A DNA stretch of 64,000 nucleotides, taken from NCBI RefSeq assembly GCF_000002995.4, contig NW_025062476.1, positions 2,413,001 through 2,477,000 on the forward strand. Reading direction: 5' to 3'. The notes beneath the pieces are model-generated. The model saw nothing but the letters and a program-made list of their open reading frames with translations. It was not told where the DNA came from and did not search any database. Shown piece by piece: positions 41,201 to 56,400 of this stretch. Source of the DNA: Brugia malayi (Eukaryota; Nematoda; Chromadorea; Rhabditida; Onchocercidae). Made by a program: the position numbers and the translations under genes. Numbering within the stretch: the stretch's first letter is position 1; every line of letters begins with the position of its first letter.

Positions 41201-44200
41201 ATCTTTATCGATTTTTTTCGCTTTCACTTTTCCCTGTGTTATTCATTACCTAACGTTGTTTTGAATTAATATGACAATAAAGGCTTACCAACTTTATCAT
41301 CTCATTTATCCCCTCTCAAAAACTGAATGGATGGACAGAAGGATGGAACTCTATAGATGTTTAGTTCGAATTAATCTATTAAGATATGGTGCATACATTT
41401 ACTTCATTAAAAAATTTCCTATTGCTCTTGCGCATAGAAAAGAGTATTTTGTTTAGGAAAAAAATTCTGAAGAAGTTAGTGAAGAATCTAAGTTTCATTT
41501 CAGTATGGATATAGAGTATGCGTGTTTAAAATTTTCTGAATGGGAAGCATATGATTATTACAATTGTTTATTTAAAGCCCGTAGTGTTTTAGATATCACA
41601 TGGTACACTGATTTGATTATTGAGAAATAATGTGAGTGAGAGGGATGGATAATTTAATGTAAATGAAATATTTGCAGAATAATAATACTTTTCTTTCACT
41701 GTATTCATAGTGTGTTTTTGTAGATATGTACACTATATCAGTTTTGCATTTTGCGGTATTAATTATTCTATACCTGTTGAAAATTAGAATGTATTTTGTT
41801 TCAATCCATCGCCACGATAATAGGCCATTTGACACAAATTGATGAGAACTAGGGACTGCTGTTATAATACAATAGAGTATTTATCATCGAAAATGAAATT
41901 GGCCAGACTATCTTGTTAACTTGACGAAGCGGAGTATCGTCACTAATTGTTATTGAAATGTCTAACTTCGTAAATTTAGCCAGAGCTTTTATAGTGATTA
42001 CTTCTCTTTGTTATCATTAGGATTATGCTCTTATCGAAGTAAAATAATAGCAGCAGAGGGTGTTGTCAGTTGTCACTCCTTTTAAATCTATTCGTTAATT
42101 AAGCTTTAACAACTATTTTCTCAATCTTTTCTATAAGGAAAATTTTCTTATTCTGCTTCATATCACTGTGTCTTTTATTAACATAAATTAATGAATTATT
42201 TTGGATTACGGATCTTTTTTCAAAAAGTTTGACCATTTTGATATGTCGTAAAATGATGGCCATATCGGAAAATTGTTAGTGCTTTAATTTTTCCTACGCT
42301 GTATTTGTACTTTATTTCATTTTTTATGCTTTCCTGAAATGAAGTTAGTTAAATTTGTGCTAAAGTTACTTAAGTTTTTGAATTTAAATGTGAAAAAATT
42401 TCCGAAAGGTTTGGATAAAGTTCCGACAATACTCGAGTCTATAGCTCTGCTTAATATAAAATTTCGGAACTGATGCTTTTGTATAGATTGAAAAATGCCG
42501 GATGTGATACATGGCAAAAATAAGATAACTAGCGAGAGTAGTTTTTGAAAAATAGGTTTTGAATAAAAAATTTTGAAGTTCTTTTTAACAAATTAAAGGA
42601 GAATTTCGCTTTTTCAGGACGGAAAGTAAGTTCCTTTTTAATCGAATTTAAGATTTTTTCGCTAGTTTTTCGTGTAAAATTCATGCTTATTTTTTCTCTT
42701 GGTTTTAATTAATTAAAGTGAAAATATAAAATTAAATTATTCCCATCTTCTTATTGGTTGTTATGAAAAAAGCTGATTATGTTGACTTTTTTTCATAGCA
42801 TCGAACTCTCTAATGACGTAATATGCACGGGTAAATTTCGATCCGAAGTCGAGGATATTTGGCTGAATCTCCGTGGATAGGGGAATCTGCTTGCATAAAC
42901 ATTCCGTCGGGGATATCCATGGTATTTTCCGATGTTTTGTTCAGGCACTTTGTCAGATCCACGAAGAAATTTCAAAAGATGTTATGTTATGTATTTTGAC
43001 TGCAATAATATAGATTCGTTCATTCTTTATTACTTTGATTATTTAATTGTCTTCAGTTAAAGCTAATTTAAATAAGAAAAGTAATTTTGAAAATTATTTT
43101 ACAGATGTAAATATTAGATCTTCCTGTATTCTCTTCATCTTCTTTTTATGTTTGTTTGTTTGTTTTGTTTTTCCATTTGTTAAATAATATCTAATTTATC
43201 ATCATTCTTTTTGTTTGCAGTTTTTAGAAAATCTGTCGTAATTTAGTGAACGATTTTCATTTGTTCGTATGATTGAGGCCAAAAATACATAGCTTCACTG
43301 CTGTATTTGTGAAGTCCTACTCGTCAGTTTTTTTATAATATTACTTTTTTTTAATAGAATTTTACAAGTTTCTGAGGTGCTTTCTTATTCTGTAAAATCA
43401 ATAAGATTCCTTACATGCAGGCCGCATTTTATATCAGCAGAATTACATGTCATGCGAGAAATATGCAGATTTGAAAAATAATTTCAAATGATTGATTTTC
43501 GAAGGTAATTGATGGACAAAATGCAGTCTTGATAGTGCGACAGTCAGTATTTAAGCGTGTTAAACATATATATATATAAGCATGTTATTTTGGTTTCTTT
43601 AATATTTTTTATTTCTTTCGGAAATAAAAAACCTGCTTTTTCTCTCTCATTTTAAAAGTTGTAATTTAAGTTCTGCTAATATCAACACAACAGTTAAGGA
43701 TACCTTTATTTAAAAACCATTTTACTATTAAAAGACCGATGTGTTTATCTATATTAATTACCATGCACCTTTACGAGAAGCATTTCTTGCTAAATAAGAA
43801 TTATAAGCAGTATCATGAGAAGTGAGACTTAGCTTTCATGCATGAATCACTGAATTAATAATTTATAACTTTGTATGTGTTTAAGTATTCATCACGAGCA
43901 GGTATTTTAGAAAACAATGTCAATAATAAAATTTCATTTGAAATTATTCGGCGTTTGATTTTGAGATTTGGATAATATATTTTTCCTTTAATGGAAATGA
44001 ACTTATAATGTATAAAAATGTTTTGGGGCGGAAATTACTGCAGTGTAGAAAAGCTATTATTCTGAGATGCCTCATGCGCGATTTATGTCGGACAACAGTT
44101 GAAATGATGCATCGATTGATACATTTTACGTTATTCTTTGGTATATTTTACATAAAAGGAAAACTTTTCTGGGGAAAAAACACACATTCCAGAAAATTTC

Positions 44201-47200
44201 GTCCCGATAAGTTCCCCTCTACATGTGTATGTATGCACATGTTTTCAAGCGGAGGAGGCATTTGACTACCATCAAATGCATTGATGAATATATGAAAACA
44301 GAGTGGAACGAGGGATAGAACGTTGAGTTGCCCTTCTCAAAAATTCGTTTTTGCTACTGCTGCTTTTCTTGCAACTATTTCCAGATAACCATTTACTCTC
44401 TATAAAAGGCTGCTGTCTTATTTATTCATTTTTTTCAACTTGAATAAATCAATAACTATAAATTATGAAGTAATCCTAATAGAATCAATAGTCATAACCA
44501 ATCATGACAGCTGCTATTCCTGTTTTTATAATTACGTTTACTTTGCCACTTAATTTACATCTGTGTTATAAAGACACAAACTGAATCGCTTTTTTTTATA
44601 TTCCAATTAAAATGTTGAAAATTAATTCTACTTTTTATGTGAAGTGAATTTTTTGAAATTTTTTTCTCACAGAAATGAGTAATTAAGTAAGCTTTAGCAC
44701 TTAGTAAATGTTTCCGAACATAGAAATGGCGCTTTTTAGAAATGACAAAATCGATATCAGAAGTTTTCTTCATTTCACATCAAAATATATGAAATATAAA
44801 ATTAAATTGAAATATAGAGAAACTGTTGTTATGTAATCATCAATATTTTGGTCAACCAGATTGTTTTGATTTTCTCGGGATTTCTCTTACGAATAATTTC
44901 CGATAACTTTTTTTATTGCTCTAAATAGTAGTTTAGAAGGATCGCGAAAATAGATAACTACGAATATAAGTTATATATTTATTTAGTTATAGTATCATAT
45001 AATGGTTCTGATTTGAATCTGAATTTAGAAACTCGAAAATATTTTTTAGAGGAAATAAATCCACGAGTAGATAGATTTTGCTTTTTGGACAATTCATTAG
45101 TTTTTTCAAGAGGAAACTAATTTCTGAAGTTGTTTTAGTGGAATCAAATTTTAGAAATGAGAAGTTCCAGAAAATGTTGTTCCAGAAAAACATTAGATTT
45201 AATAAACATAGGAACTATCCTTGGTTGGCTCACTTCATGTCACTTCATTGTTTTCTCTTTATTCCTTTGTAATTTAGTAATTGCAAGCTACAGTTTGTTT
45301 CAGATCATATTTAACTCCAATAGCATTACGGCATAATACTTTATCATCTTGTAAGGAAACCGGAACTAGCAGTACATACGATATTGGAAATAGTGACAAT
45401 AGCAGTGAGAGACTTTGTACAGTTCCAACAAAATATTATCATAACAACGTGACGACATCGATTACCATCCCCTACAACATCACTCATTCAAAACAGTCCT
45501 CAGCAGTTGTACTGCAGAATGCTCAGAAGGTATTACAATTTTTAGTTGAAATCGAGCCAATTTATAATAAAAACCAACCCCTTACATTTTCTTATAAATG
45601 CTTCATTCTTTTATTTCTTATGCACTTATTACATGCAAAAAATTTTTCGCCTGACAGGTTATGTTTAAGTTTTAAATGATGAATGAGAATCTTCAACTGG
45701 AAATTGAACTGGAAAGCTTAGTAAGGTCCACGAATGCTGTTTCCATTATTTAGAATCTCCAAAAAAATGCCTACATTTGAAACAGTTCTAATTTTTCGAA
45801 AACACTACACTTTTACCATAATTGGAACTTTGAAATATTGCACTTTTTTCTGAATGGGTAAAGATTTTTTTTTTTTTTTTTTGAAAGGTTCACTTTTTGA
45901 ATGATAAAGATGAGGAATTGAGATTGACCATTTCAGATTTATTGTACTCCAGACTAGGATAGTATTTTATTTAGGAAATGTTATGGAACTATCCATTTGT
46001 TTTCTTAGTTTTTTTTTTTTATTTTTCAGGAAACTAATAAAGTAGCGGTCGGAGTGGTAACATTTAAACAAAAAAAGCATCTCATAAGAGGATCTCATCC
46101 ATTCGTGATGACACAGCCAACCGACTGCTCTCAAAGCGTCTGCCTATCTCAAAGTTTGTTTTCTTTTCATTTCCTTTTTCTGAAATATATATATATATTT
46201 TATGTTTCTGATAATTATTTTGTTTTGTACCTCCTCTTTTTTAGCGGCCCTTTTTAGCATGTATCATCTTCGGCTGTGGCAGCAAAGTTTTTAGTATATT
46301 GAGAAAGTGTGGCAATGTGGGGGGAGGGGAGCCTAGAGTTTGTTGAAACTTGAAGATGTGAAAAAAAGGAATCTAAGCTTGAATCTTTCCCACAAAACAC
46401 TGGCAAAAGGAGAAAGGTTGAATCATTTAAATAAAAAAGAGATCTACTAAATGTATTTTTTGAAAAAGGTCATTAACTACATATAGCAAAAATGTGAATA
46501 ATTAAGGCAGTGAAGGGAAACAGAAATAGGTTGATATGAGGAATGGGAATAATAGGAATATTACTGGCTTGATTTTATTTTACTGCATTTCATTCAAATC
46601 GGAACATGTTTAAAAGCAGTATATCAAGGTAAACTAGGAGTGCTGTTGAACTTGAAACTTAATTAACACATAAATTTCTAAGATACCTAATATTCCTCTA
46701 AAAATCGAACTACTGTTATATGCTTGAGCGCAGAGAAGTGCGGAGGAAAGGTAAAAGTTACAGACGTCAAAGGAAGGACAAAGGAAAAAGGAAAATTTGA
46801 AATTCAAAAGAAAAATATTGTGGTTTCTTCAATATAAATTCTAACAGCTTTCAACATTTCTTACAAAAATTTTATTTTTATCATTATTGGTAATCATTGA
46901 AAAGCTTTATGAATAGAGCGCTCCGTTTTAGAGTATTTTTTCCTCACTTCAGCAACAAAACAGCTGGGAAGCTTTTTTCTAATTTCATTCGCTAACTACA
47001 AAATATTGAAAACAGGCATAAATGAACTAATAAACTTTTGATTAATAATGAATTTCCGATATTTCTTCGCCTGTAAGTACAAAGAATACATTACCTTAGC
47101 TGAGTGAAACCAATTGATGAAGTGATTCATCTGTAAATAAATTCCGAATACTTGAAGTAAACAGTGCATACGAAAACATAATATTTTCCCTTCCCCCTCC

Positions 47201-47449
47201 CTCTCCGCTCCCTCCCCTATTATGTAAGTTTTTAAATTCAATTATAAAATTTATCCTATGAAGAAAGTTTTGTTCCGGTGTTATACGTTAGTTTCTTATG
47301 TTTTATGGATAGCAAGTTGATAAGCATGAGTTGGATGAAATAGGTAATTTATTTCTTGAACATGACTGAAATTTTACAGTTTTAAGTGTAGAGTTTTATT
47401 TGTTTAAAAGTCCTGTATTTCTCATCATTTAACGCTTCCATTGCATTAC

Positions 47450-47480
<31 letters not shown>

Positions 47481-50400
47481 TAGATCTTCTACCTCCAATT
47501 CATGAAACACTAACGTCATTTCGTCAGCCTTCGTCTTTATTGAATGATATGATGGCTCCTGGAAGTCATCGTCATCGTCTTCAAAATCAGATGACATCAA
47601 CGGATGTGGAACGATCTCTTGATAGTTTCGAGCGAAACCAACAACATATCACTGCACAACCATCTGGTACATCAAAAAATACGACTGTCATGCAGGATGT
47701 TTGTTCCGGTGTTAGTAGTGATGTTGATAATAGCGATACAATATACACTCAGCAACAAATTACGGCGATGGTATCGGATGCTGATTGTATGTACAATCGA
47801 CGACAGCTTGCTACAACGGAACAACCTAATGCTATGAATTCGTATCATCAAGGTTCATATACTGTTTTTATGTAGTAATTGTCGTTGATCTTTGATCCTT
47901 TCTGTACTGCATCTATGCTTTTATGTTAATTACATTATCAGATCATTAACAAATTTCAATATAAGCAACATAGGTATATGCTTGTAGTGATTATTATTTT
48001 TTGTACGGCTTGATTGTACGGTCTACAATATATTTTTTGAAGTGACGAATTTTATTTAAACTTACTTGCCATACTCTACTTAAACTTTTGAAGAATGAAT
48101 ATGTTTTAAAAACAATTATTCTATCTGATTATTAACAAAAAGTCATTTAATTTGTTAGCATTGGTTCGTTTGGATATTTACTATCTTTTCTTTTAACTTC
48201 AAATTTCAGTTTATTGAAAAAAAAAAGGAACCTATGATAATAATCTCAGTTCTTTCTATTTTGTACTTTGTGATGCACACTGATTGAAATGAGTGCCGCT
48301 GGTGAAGTAAGATTGGCTAGTTAGATTAAACTGCATTTCTCATCAGATTTATTAATCTCTTTTTAACGAATTTAAAGCGTATTGTGTTCTTTTTTTTTTT
48401 TTTTTTTTCTTTAAATATGGAGTCAAGATTTACAAATACGGAATCAAGATTTTCTTTTCAAATCTTTTTCATTTATATATATATATATATACATAAAATG
48501 CAGCGTAACTGCATTGCAGACTTAACAGCGGAATTGATACCAGCGACCAGCATTGTCAGTAATGATCGTTCTGATGAACGGCACTATTATACAGCAACGA
48601 CTGGCTCGCGTCCTCAGCAACATTTTATACATAATAATTATACTCCATCCGGTCTTTGTAAGTTCTAATTTCATGAATTTTCAAAAAAATTTTACATATG
48701 TCAAATTAAAGAATGGATTGGGGGAAAATTATCATAGAATTCAATGAATTCTTCATTTCTGATTAGTCAGCACAGTGATATCAGCAATATTTTGCAGAAC
48801 ACTGTGTGATGTATGTTCGAAAAAGAAGTGGATTTATATATTATTTTGTTTCATTTGTTTAAAGCTAAGATTCTTTTTTCATATCTTCTTAAGAAATGAA
48901 ACTGCACTATAATAATTTTTGCAAGTGCAGTATTTGATATTGGCAATACAGCTTTATTGATTTTCTGTTCTATAAAGTGAAACATACCTTAAAAATGATG
49001 GAGCAATTTAAATATGTAATAATAGCCTTTTTTTAAGTGTGTTCATTGCTTACACACCTTATTTGATTTCGTGTCCATCTTAAACTAATTCTCAGTTTCT
49101 AAAAGATTTTTATATTTGTATTTTCTGAACTTTTACACTGTTTTTAAAGATTTGGGGAGTTATTTGCTGCAGGCATATCGGATATAATCTCGTTATTCAT
49201 TCCCTCTGCGGGAAGAGGAGGTAGAGTAGTCTTTTTGATCTGATTCTGATTCTGTTTCATTGTTGCATTTGACAAAATAATGCAATACTTTGGTTTTTCT
49301 ACAATTAATTTTGTTTAAAAAATATTTTTTTAGTTGTTGTTTCATTTAGCAGTCAGCTGCGATTTCCTTTCGTTTTTCGAGACTGAAAATTGTGGGTGGT
49401 TTTTATCCTCACTTATTTCTTCCAATTTGTACATTTTCCACCAAACAGTTACTGATAGCCTCGGATGTGGGTGATTACTCTCTATATTAATTGTTGAGTG
49501 CTTGGGAAACTATTATTCGAAATTTTTACAAGTTTTACTGTTTGTATATTTATCTAATTACGGTTAGTTGGGTTATAAGAAGTCTGGATACCTTAGCTCT
49601 CTTAAAAATAATATTATTTATGCTGCAACATATCTTTATATTGACAGTAGTTTAATAATTTTTAATAAATTTGTGAATAACTAATAAGGCTGTGAACCTT
49701 GAGGACTTTGAGATTAGGTCTTTCTAAAGATATTTAGGATTACCGGCCAGTAATGTGTTACAGAAATTCATGAATTAGGTCATGGAAAAGATCGGAAATA
49801 TTCATTGCGGTATATTTAGCGGGTTTTTACTTTATATTGCTGCGCATTTCAGCTTCTGAATATGCAAAAAGTGATTTTGACCTTTCAAATGGATATTTCC
49901 GGATGTATATGGGGATTATTAATTGATGTAGCAGTGGTTGGAGTGAATAACTGGGCAGTAGTTGGAGTGGATAACTGCTGGAATGGTAAATTCATCACCA
50001 TGGTGATAAGGAACGTGGGGGTCGTTAATATTTGTTTGTATTAGTTATCATTTTTTTACTTCTAACGTTTTATGTATATCTAAATTTTTGATTACTTCAT
50101 TTTTTAAAGCTTTTTCCAAAAAGTGCTTTATCCTTCTGAATCTTATAATATTACCCTTTTCACTAGTCAGTATTTGGCATCGTAAAGTGCTGCGTCAGAT
50201 AAAGTATAGAAAGAACTGTGACGAGTGGCAATTACAATATTTTTTTTTTTTTTTTTTTAGATTCAAAATTTAGATTCCATTAGGCTTGGAAGAATTATCA
50301 GTTATCATCTTGATACTTCGAAGTAATACTAGGATATTTAGGAAGGAAAAATTAATGAGCATCCTGCTAGTATTTAGTACTGGAGAAGATAACAACATGA

Positions 50401-53400
50401 GTTGGTTGGCTTAGGTGTTTTTTTTATGTATCTTTCAAAGCTGTGAGCTTAATTTTCAAGTTTTTGGATTTGTCATTATTTCTTATCATCTCTTCCACAT
50501 AATTTCTGAAAATATTGATACGCTCTTTAATTCATCTGGAATACAGATATTTATGATCATGGAGTAGTGATGACATGTTCTCCTATTTGTTGTCCTCATT
50601 GCTGTCGACTTCTGTGATCTGTGTAAATTTGTTCTTTATTTCAGCTCAGCAGCAGATGCTGACGAACACACGAAATGCAGCAACATTGGCGGAAAAGTTA
50701 CCTGGATTACAAAGACAAACTTGTCAATTTATCAATGCCACTGAAACTGACCATAACAGTGGGGCAGGTGAAACTGATTTAAATTTTTTGTGATATCAGT
50801 TCAAGTTGAGAAATAATGCGAATTTGCTGTTGCAGAAACATTTAACAACACTGTACATGTGCAGAATACTGATAACAGTTACATCTGATTTGAATGTCTG
50901 CATGTCCCATTTCGCAGACATTGTACTTACATATTATAGATGTGCTGCACATACTATTCTTTGTCATGTGAGTAATTACATTTAATTAGTTTTTAAAACA
51001 ATAAGTTATCGAGTAATTATCTGCAGGACCGTACATGGTAGTGAATCAGCAACAGTCTGTTAGTACTTGTGATTATCTGAACACTAGTTTAAGCAACGGT
51101 GGGAGCAATATCAACAGTGTGATACCATGTTCGAAAGGTACAGGTTCGTTGGTAACAAATGCAAAACATCTTGAGTACTACGTATAACCTGTATGCTTAA
51201 TAATAATAATGGTAGTACTAATGGAGCGAATAGAGATATTGATGAAGATGGAACAAAACTTCAGTGTTATACACCAGCTCACGGAATGTTATAAGGTCTG
51301 CAACTGCCTAGAGATTTGTCCGTTCGCTTATTGTAACTAATGCTACTACCGTGTAAGACCTGTGGCTTTCTCAGGAGATCTTAATGTGCTATCAAAGATT
51401 TTGCCACAATAAAGTAATCTTCACAGTACTATATTATTTGATTTTTATTAAACTTTAGTATGTAGTTCGTTTTTTGTTTTTTGTTTTTTTTTTTTTTTTT
51501 ATTAAATTTTATGTAGTTTCGTTTTCGAGTAAGATATTTGTAGTATTAGTTTATTCTTTTTTGTGCTGAGAAGAGGCAGATGAACACTTAAAATGTGTCA
51601 CGAATCGTGGATATAAATTCAGAATTGGAGAGCCTATCTTCAATAAAAAGTTAAATTAGATGCTGCACGTTGAAAACAATCTTAATATCTGCAAAGTAAT
51701 TTAAAATTCTGGGTTCTTTTCATTTTTTCTGCGTTTGGTTTTTATTTATATCATTTGTCCTACATTTAATCTTTGCGCCCGGTTTATGTGAGATCACCCT
51801 TTTTTATTACTTTTCTTGAAAAAAGAGTTTGAATGAATTTAATTTAAGGATTAATAATTTTTCTTAAATTTTGTGCTGATTCATTAGTTTGAGAACCGAT
51901 TTTTTTTCTTCTCTTAAAGAGATGGCATTTATTTTTCTGGATTTTTATTTGAAACAGCACCACTTCATGTGGTCAAATTCTATGTTGTGTTTTAAATTAA
52001 CTGATATAATTCTTTCATATTGTGAAACTAAAGCTGCTCAATAGTTTGAATTGTGGTATTATAGACTTAAAGTTAGATTAACTTCTGAAAATTTACCACT
52101 TCTCATGAATTGATAATCCACATATCCCGCTGAAAATAGCCTTCTTATATTCTGCTTATAAGTAAAAGTGGTTATTTTGATAAAAGTATTATCTGCAAGT
52201 AATGTAAATGTATCGACGTTATAGGTGAACATATTCAAAGTACATTCAAAATAATTGTATGGGTAAGCAGAATATTTCCTGTCCATGGATTACCGTAAGA
52301 AATTACATTTTATTTGCAACATTTTTGGAAACTATGTCATTACGGAGTTTTATTAAGCAAATTTATGCTTTCCTGAGTGCATTTAAATATGTAATTGTAT
52401 CATTGAAAACTTCCAGTACTTCTTGCTAAAGTTAAATTTTTATTATTCAGCAACATATACAACGATTAGAGCCGCTCAATTAGTGTATATAGACATTTTT
52501 TAAACATCACGGATCGTCGTTCCTACTATCGAGTTAGATAATTGCCAATAAATTTGATACTAAGTTGATTGCGGTATATGTTTTTATATATAATTGATGC
52601 GTAATGGGAATATGAACTTTTTTGCAACGTTAGATTTTCGGATGACAAGCAAGAAGAAATGAATTAGATGAAAAAATTTCATACATTTTACACAACATAG
52701 TAATCATTAAGGAAAAACCATAATCTGTTTTCTAAACTCTAAATCCTTAATACTTTAATCATGCTTCATCCTCACCTTTTTAATCAGCTGTTAGTTGGTT
52801 TTCTTGTCATCATTAATTTGCAGAATTTTGGCTTTGTTTCGTCATTAATTTGATGTTTTAATTTCTCTGTGCTATCTTCCCTCTTTTTTTTTATGTTACC
52901 AGATAAAATAAGCTGGATTAGAGAAGAGATAGAAAGGAAGTGGAGAGAAAAGGACGCAAAGTTACAGATGAAAGTAGTAGTAAGGCGTAACTTTACAAAA
53001 GTGCTATGGAAGCAATAATAGCACATAATTTCCTGGGACTGCCAACGTTGTTACTGTTGGAATGATAATCTGTAATATCGAGATTTTAGAAATGATGAAA
53101 GAAATCTGTCATCCTTTACCTTCATTTTGACACGATAGGTAATTTTAAGTCTACGACATTAAAAGTGATAAGCTTTACTTTTCAATCTGTCCAGTGTTTA
53201 TGGTGTGTTCATGTGTTTTTATCACTCTATGCCACTTTAGTTTTCTTATTACAATTAGTTTTTTATTTGAATCTTACTTCGAATTAAAGTTTGTAATGAT
53301 GAATCGAAACAGAAGATAGAAATTGATATTATATAAAGTGTTTGGTACGAATAGACATATCTGAACGTGACCTGTTCCTTCCCATCGTAGCATGCCCTTC

Positions 53401-56400
53401 GTTTATTAGAAGTTTCTACCAGATTAGCTCTTCTGCGGTTCTGTTACGTAGTTACTGTTTTTGTTTCATTAATTTTTAAAAATTTTCTACGATTCTAGTG
53501 CTTAAACCGTTTGAATACATTTTCTGATGTTTATGGATTTATTTATCTTTTTATATTCCTCAGAAAATTGTCAGTATTTTAGGTGCGTTAGGAGTGAGCG
53601 ATCCAGTAATAACGGGTCAGCGAACTTATTTGCTTGGTAGTACCAGTAACAATAGAAGCAATAACAATGGCAGCGGAAGGCAAATAGATACAATGAATAT
53701 GTCAAAAAATTATGATACCTCTTCAGGAAATAGCTATCAAGTGCAGCAGCATTATGTTCCTATGCGATCATCATTCAGGTCAGTGCATGTCTTAGCTCGC
53801 TTTGAAATATTATCTTGTCGTCGTGATTAACATAGAACGAAGAGGTAATATTGAGACCTAGCAATATATATCCTAAGAAGCAGAAAGCGGTCGGAAAATT
53901 AATGCTTTGATTCAAGTGACATTTCTACTTGTTGACTAAAGTTTTCTACTTGTCAAGACCAGTTGGTCCGATTCCACTAGTGATCAAATCCATGGTTTAA
54001 CTTAAGTTTCGTTTCCATCTAGTATATAAGCCTTATTTATTGCTGTTGCACTCATTGCTCTCCTTTTGATGTACTATTAAATTAAAAAGATGCAATATTT
54101 GTGGCAGCTCTTAGGATAGTAAAATACTAATATATGTTGTGTATAGAACGGCTGAGCCGTAGCATTCATGAGGTGAGATGGTGGAAGGCGTTATGCAAAG
54201 GAAAAATTTTTGTGAAAACGGTTTTTTTTTCGTAAACTCATCGGTTTCTGTTTCGTTGTGTAAATGTTTTTATAAAATACAACACTGTAAGACGTCCTTT
54301 CCTCTGTCTCTTTTTCTTTCTCCATTCGATGTAGCAGTATTGTTTACATTTCGATTTATATTTTTTAGCTGACATCCATTTCTTGCTTAGCTTTCAATTC
54401 CGCTCAAAATTTTGTTCTTACTTATTTGGTGGGATTACTTCATTATCTCGATAGGCTATTATTGGAAGTACTTCAGTAATAATTAGTTTTAAGATGTTTC
54501 AAAGAATAAGCAAAAGATTTTTTTAAAAACATTCCACTGAGTTATGCAAAGAAAGACGATAGTATATATTCTAGTAATTCTATTGCTTATCCAGAATTTG
54601 AAGAGCTAATATTTTTAAAATGAACAAGAAATAGTCAAAACTGTAACTCACATTTTAGAAATTTGAAAAAAAAGGAAAATTTTCTTTGCGGTGTATTTTT
54701 TATGGAAGTACAGTATATGTTATGTCTTTTAGATCGTCAAATACAACTGAACGAAAGTCAAATCGTTCATCGTCCAAAAAAGAACCAATGGATCCAAAGA
54801 ATGTTGAAGAAGAAGTGGCTAGGTGTGTTTTTTCAATCTTTAATTTTGTCCCCTTTTACAAATTAAATTTGCTAGAATTTTCATTGTTTGAGTAATAATT
54901 TATGAGAAGTGCTCCTGAAAATTATTTTTACAAGTTTTTTGTTTTGTGGCATAGACTTATTCGATAATAATGTGGGGAGTGTCACGAAAATTCGTACTTT
55001 CAGGAATGTTTCGCAGATTCTAAGCGCATCACTGAATCAGAAGTCATCATCAGGTTTGTCACCCATCCTTCAGAATTTTCACTTAAATAGTTCGTAAATA
55101 GGTATTCTATTCTAATTTCTAACTTCATGTTTTAGATGGATCACTACTTGAATGTCATGAATTAGCTTTCCATTCAGAATTGCTTGTCTGTATTAGATTA
55201 AACTTACAAAAAAATTCAAATTTGCATATTTTTTACACTATCAGTAATTTAAATTTTACTGAACTTAAGAAGAAAAAACTAGTGAAGTGGCTACAGTTTC
55301 AAAATATTGGAAAGTTTAGAAGAATTAGGGAAAATGAAAGAATAAGAACAAGGACTGCTGAGGGGAAATATTAGTTTGACAGTTGTGCTTATCTGTTCTT
55401 TCTAATCATTTTTATACATACTCTTTTCTAGTTTTCCTTACTATATAATTTCATTACGTGACTGTACTGCATTCATCTGATATTTGTTCTTGTTTATTTA
55501 TAAGAATATGACTTATTAAGATAGATAGATAGTTTTCATAATTTCGCTAAATATCTCTATGAGAACATTCCCTTTTTCTCAGAATTGCAACTTCAGGTTT
55601 TTCGTCAACAGCAGGAGGATCAGGTGTAAATGGCTCATCCAGCAGCACTACTACTGCATCACTGTGTTCTGCAGCAACAGCTAAGAAATCATTTACTTGC
55701 GTTGATTGTCATAAAACTGTAAGCACCTCTCGTAATTTACAGCGTCATCGGATGTCCTGCAAATTAGCGCAGGCATCGTCAAATTCCGGAAAATCGATGA
55801 CAGCTGGCGCTGGACAACTTCAAGCAACTGTTATCACCATGCCTTTAAATTCCACACAAGTTTGTTTTTCTGAAATTATTTGTTTGAAAAGCGTACTAAA
55901 GATAGAATTAAGGAATGAAATATAAAAGTGGTGCTGGTTCTAAATTAAAAGTATGATTTGTAAGACATTTATGAGATATGTAAGTCGATAGGATAGGTAA
56001 TGTGATATGTTTATGTCTAGCTTATTTCAAGGTTATAATGGTTCAATATCATCCTAACAGAGGCAGCAACCGAGAATATTAATAGTTTGGTATTATTATT
56101 TAATATGGGAAATTGAATTATTGAAACTGAATTATTCTAAATCTGATTTTTTATGAACTCTTTAATGATTTACATAATTTTTGTAATTGTTAATTTGAAG
56201 ATTAATGGATTATCAAATGCATATTCGACTGATCAGAGGTGTATGAATAGCGCAACAACAAGTTCAGTCTCATCATCAGGAATAGTACCAGTGACAAACG
56301 TTGTTCCTGTATCTTATAACAATAATTTAGCCGAGTCACTTAGTGGTACCGTTGATGTCTCATCGGTTAGCAGTCAACGAACCGCACAAATTTATACCCC

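Larger units (their letters stand above)
33555..45303. other. 11.7 kb intron of the zinc-finger gene
   Basis: Donor AG|GTGCGC at 33554 and acceptor TTTCAG at 45303 join in phase 2. The interval is A+T-rich with only short, domain-free frames. It holds a 34-bp tandem duplication at 37492-37559, a (TA)n tract at 38216-38242 and many T runs. Slightly richer sequence around 42820-42970 shows no recognisable product. Regulatory elements or noncoding RNAs are possible but nothing specific is visible. Confidence 0.5.

Noticed and set aside
42793..42975. Slightly richer segment considered as a transferred bacterial fragment
   Set aside because: No frame gives a recognisable bacterial protein; too short to support transfer by eye.
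44008..44265. 85-codon plus-strand frame inside the 11.7 kb intron
   Set aside because: No recognisable domain, unbiased composition and no splice phase fitting the surrounding gene.
49862..50044. 60-codon frame with repeated VVGVNNW/VVGVDNC motif
   Set aside because: It reflects a small DNA duplication inside an intron whose flanking exons already join in phase.
55136..55186. Possible extra exon after the 50-nt exon (DGSLLECHELAFHSELL)
   Set aside because: The acceptor fits, but its donor phase does not match either acceptor of the next exon.
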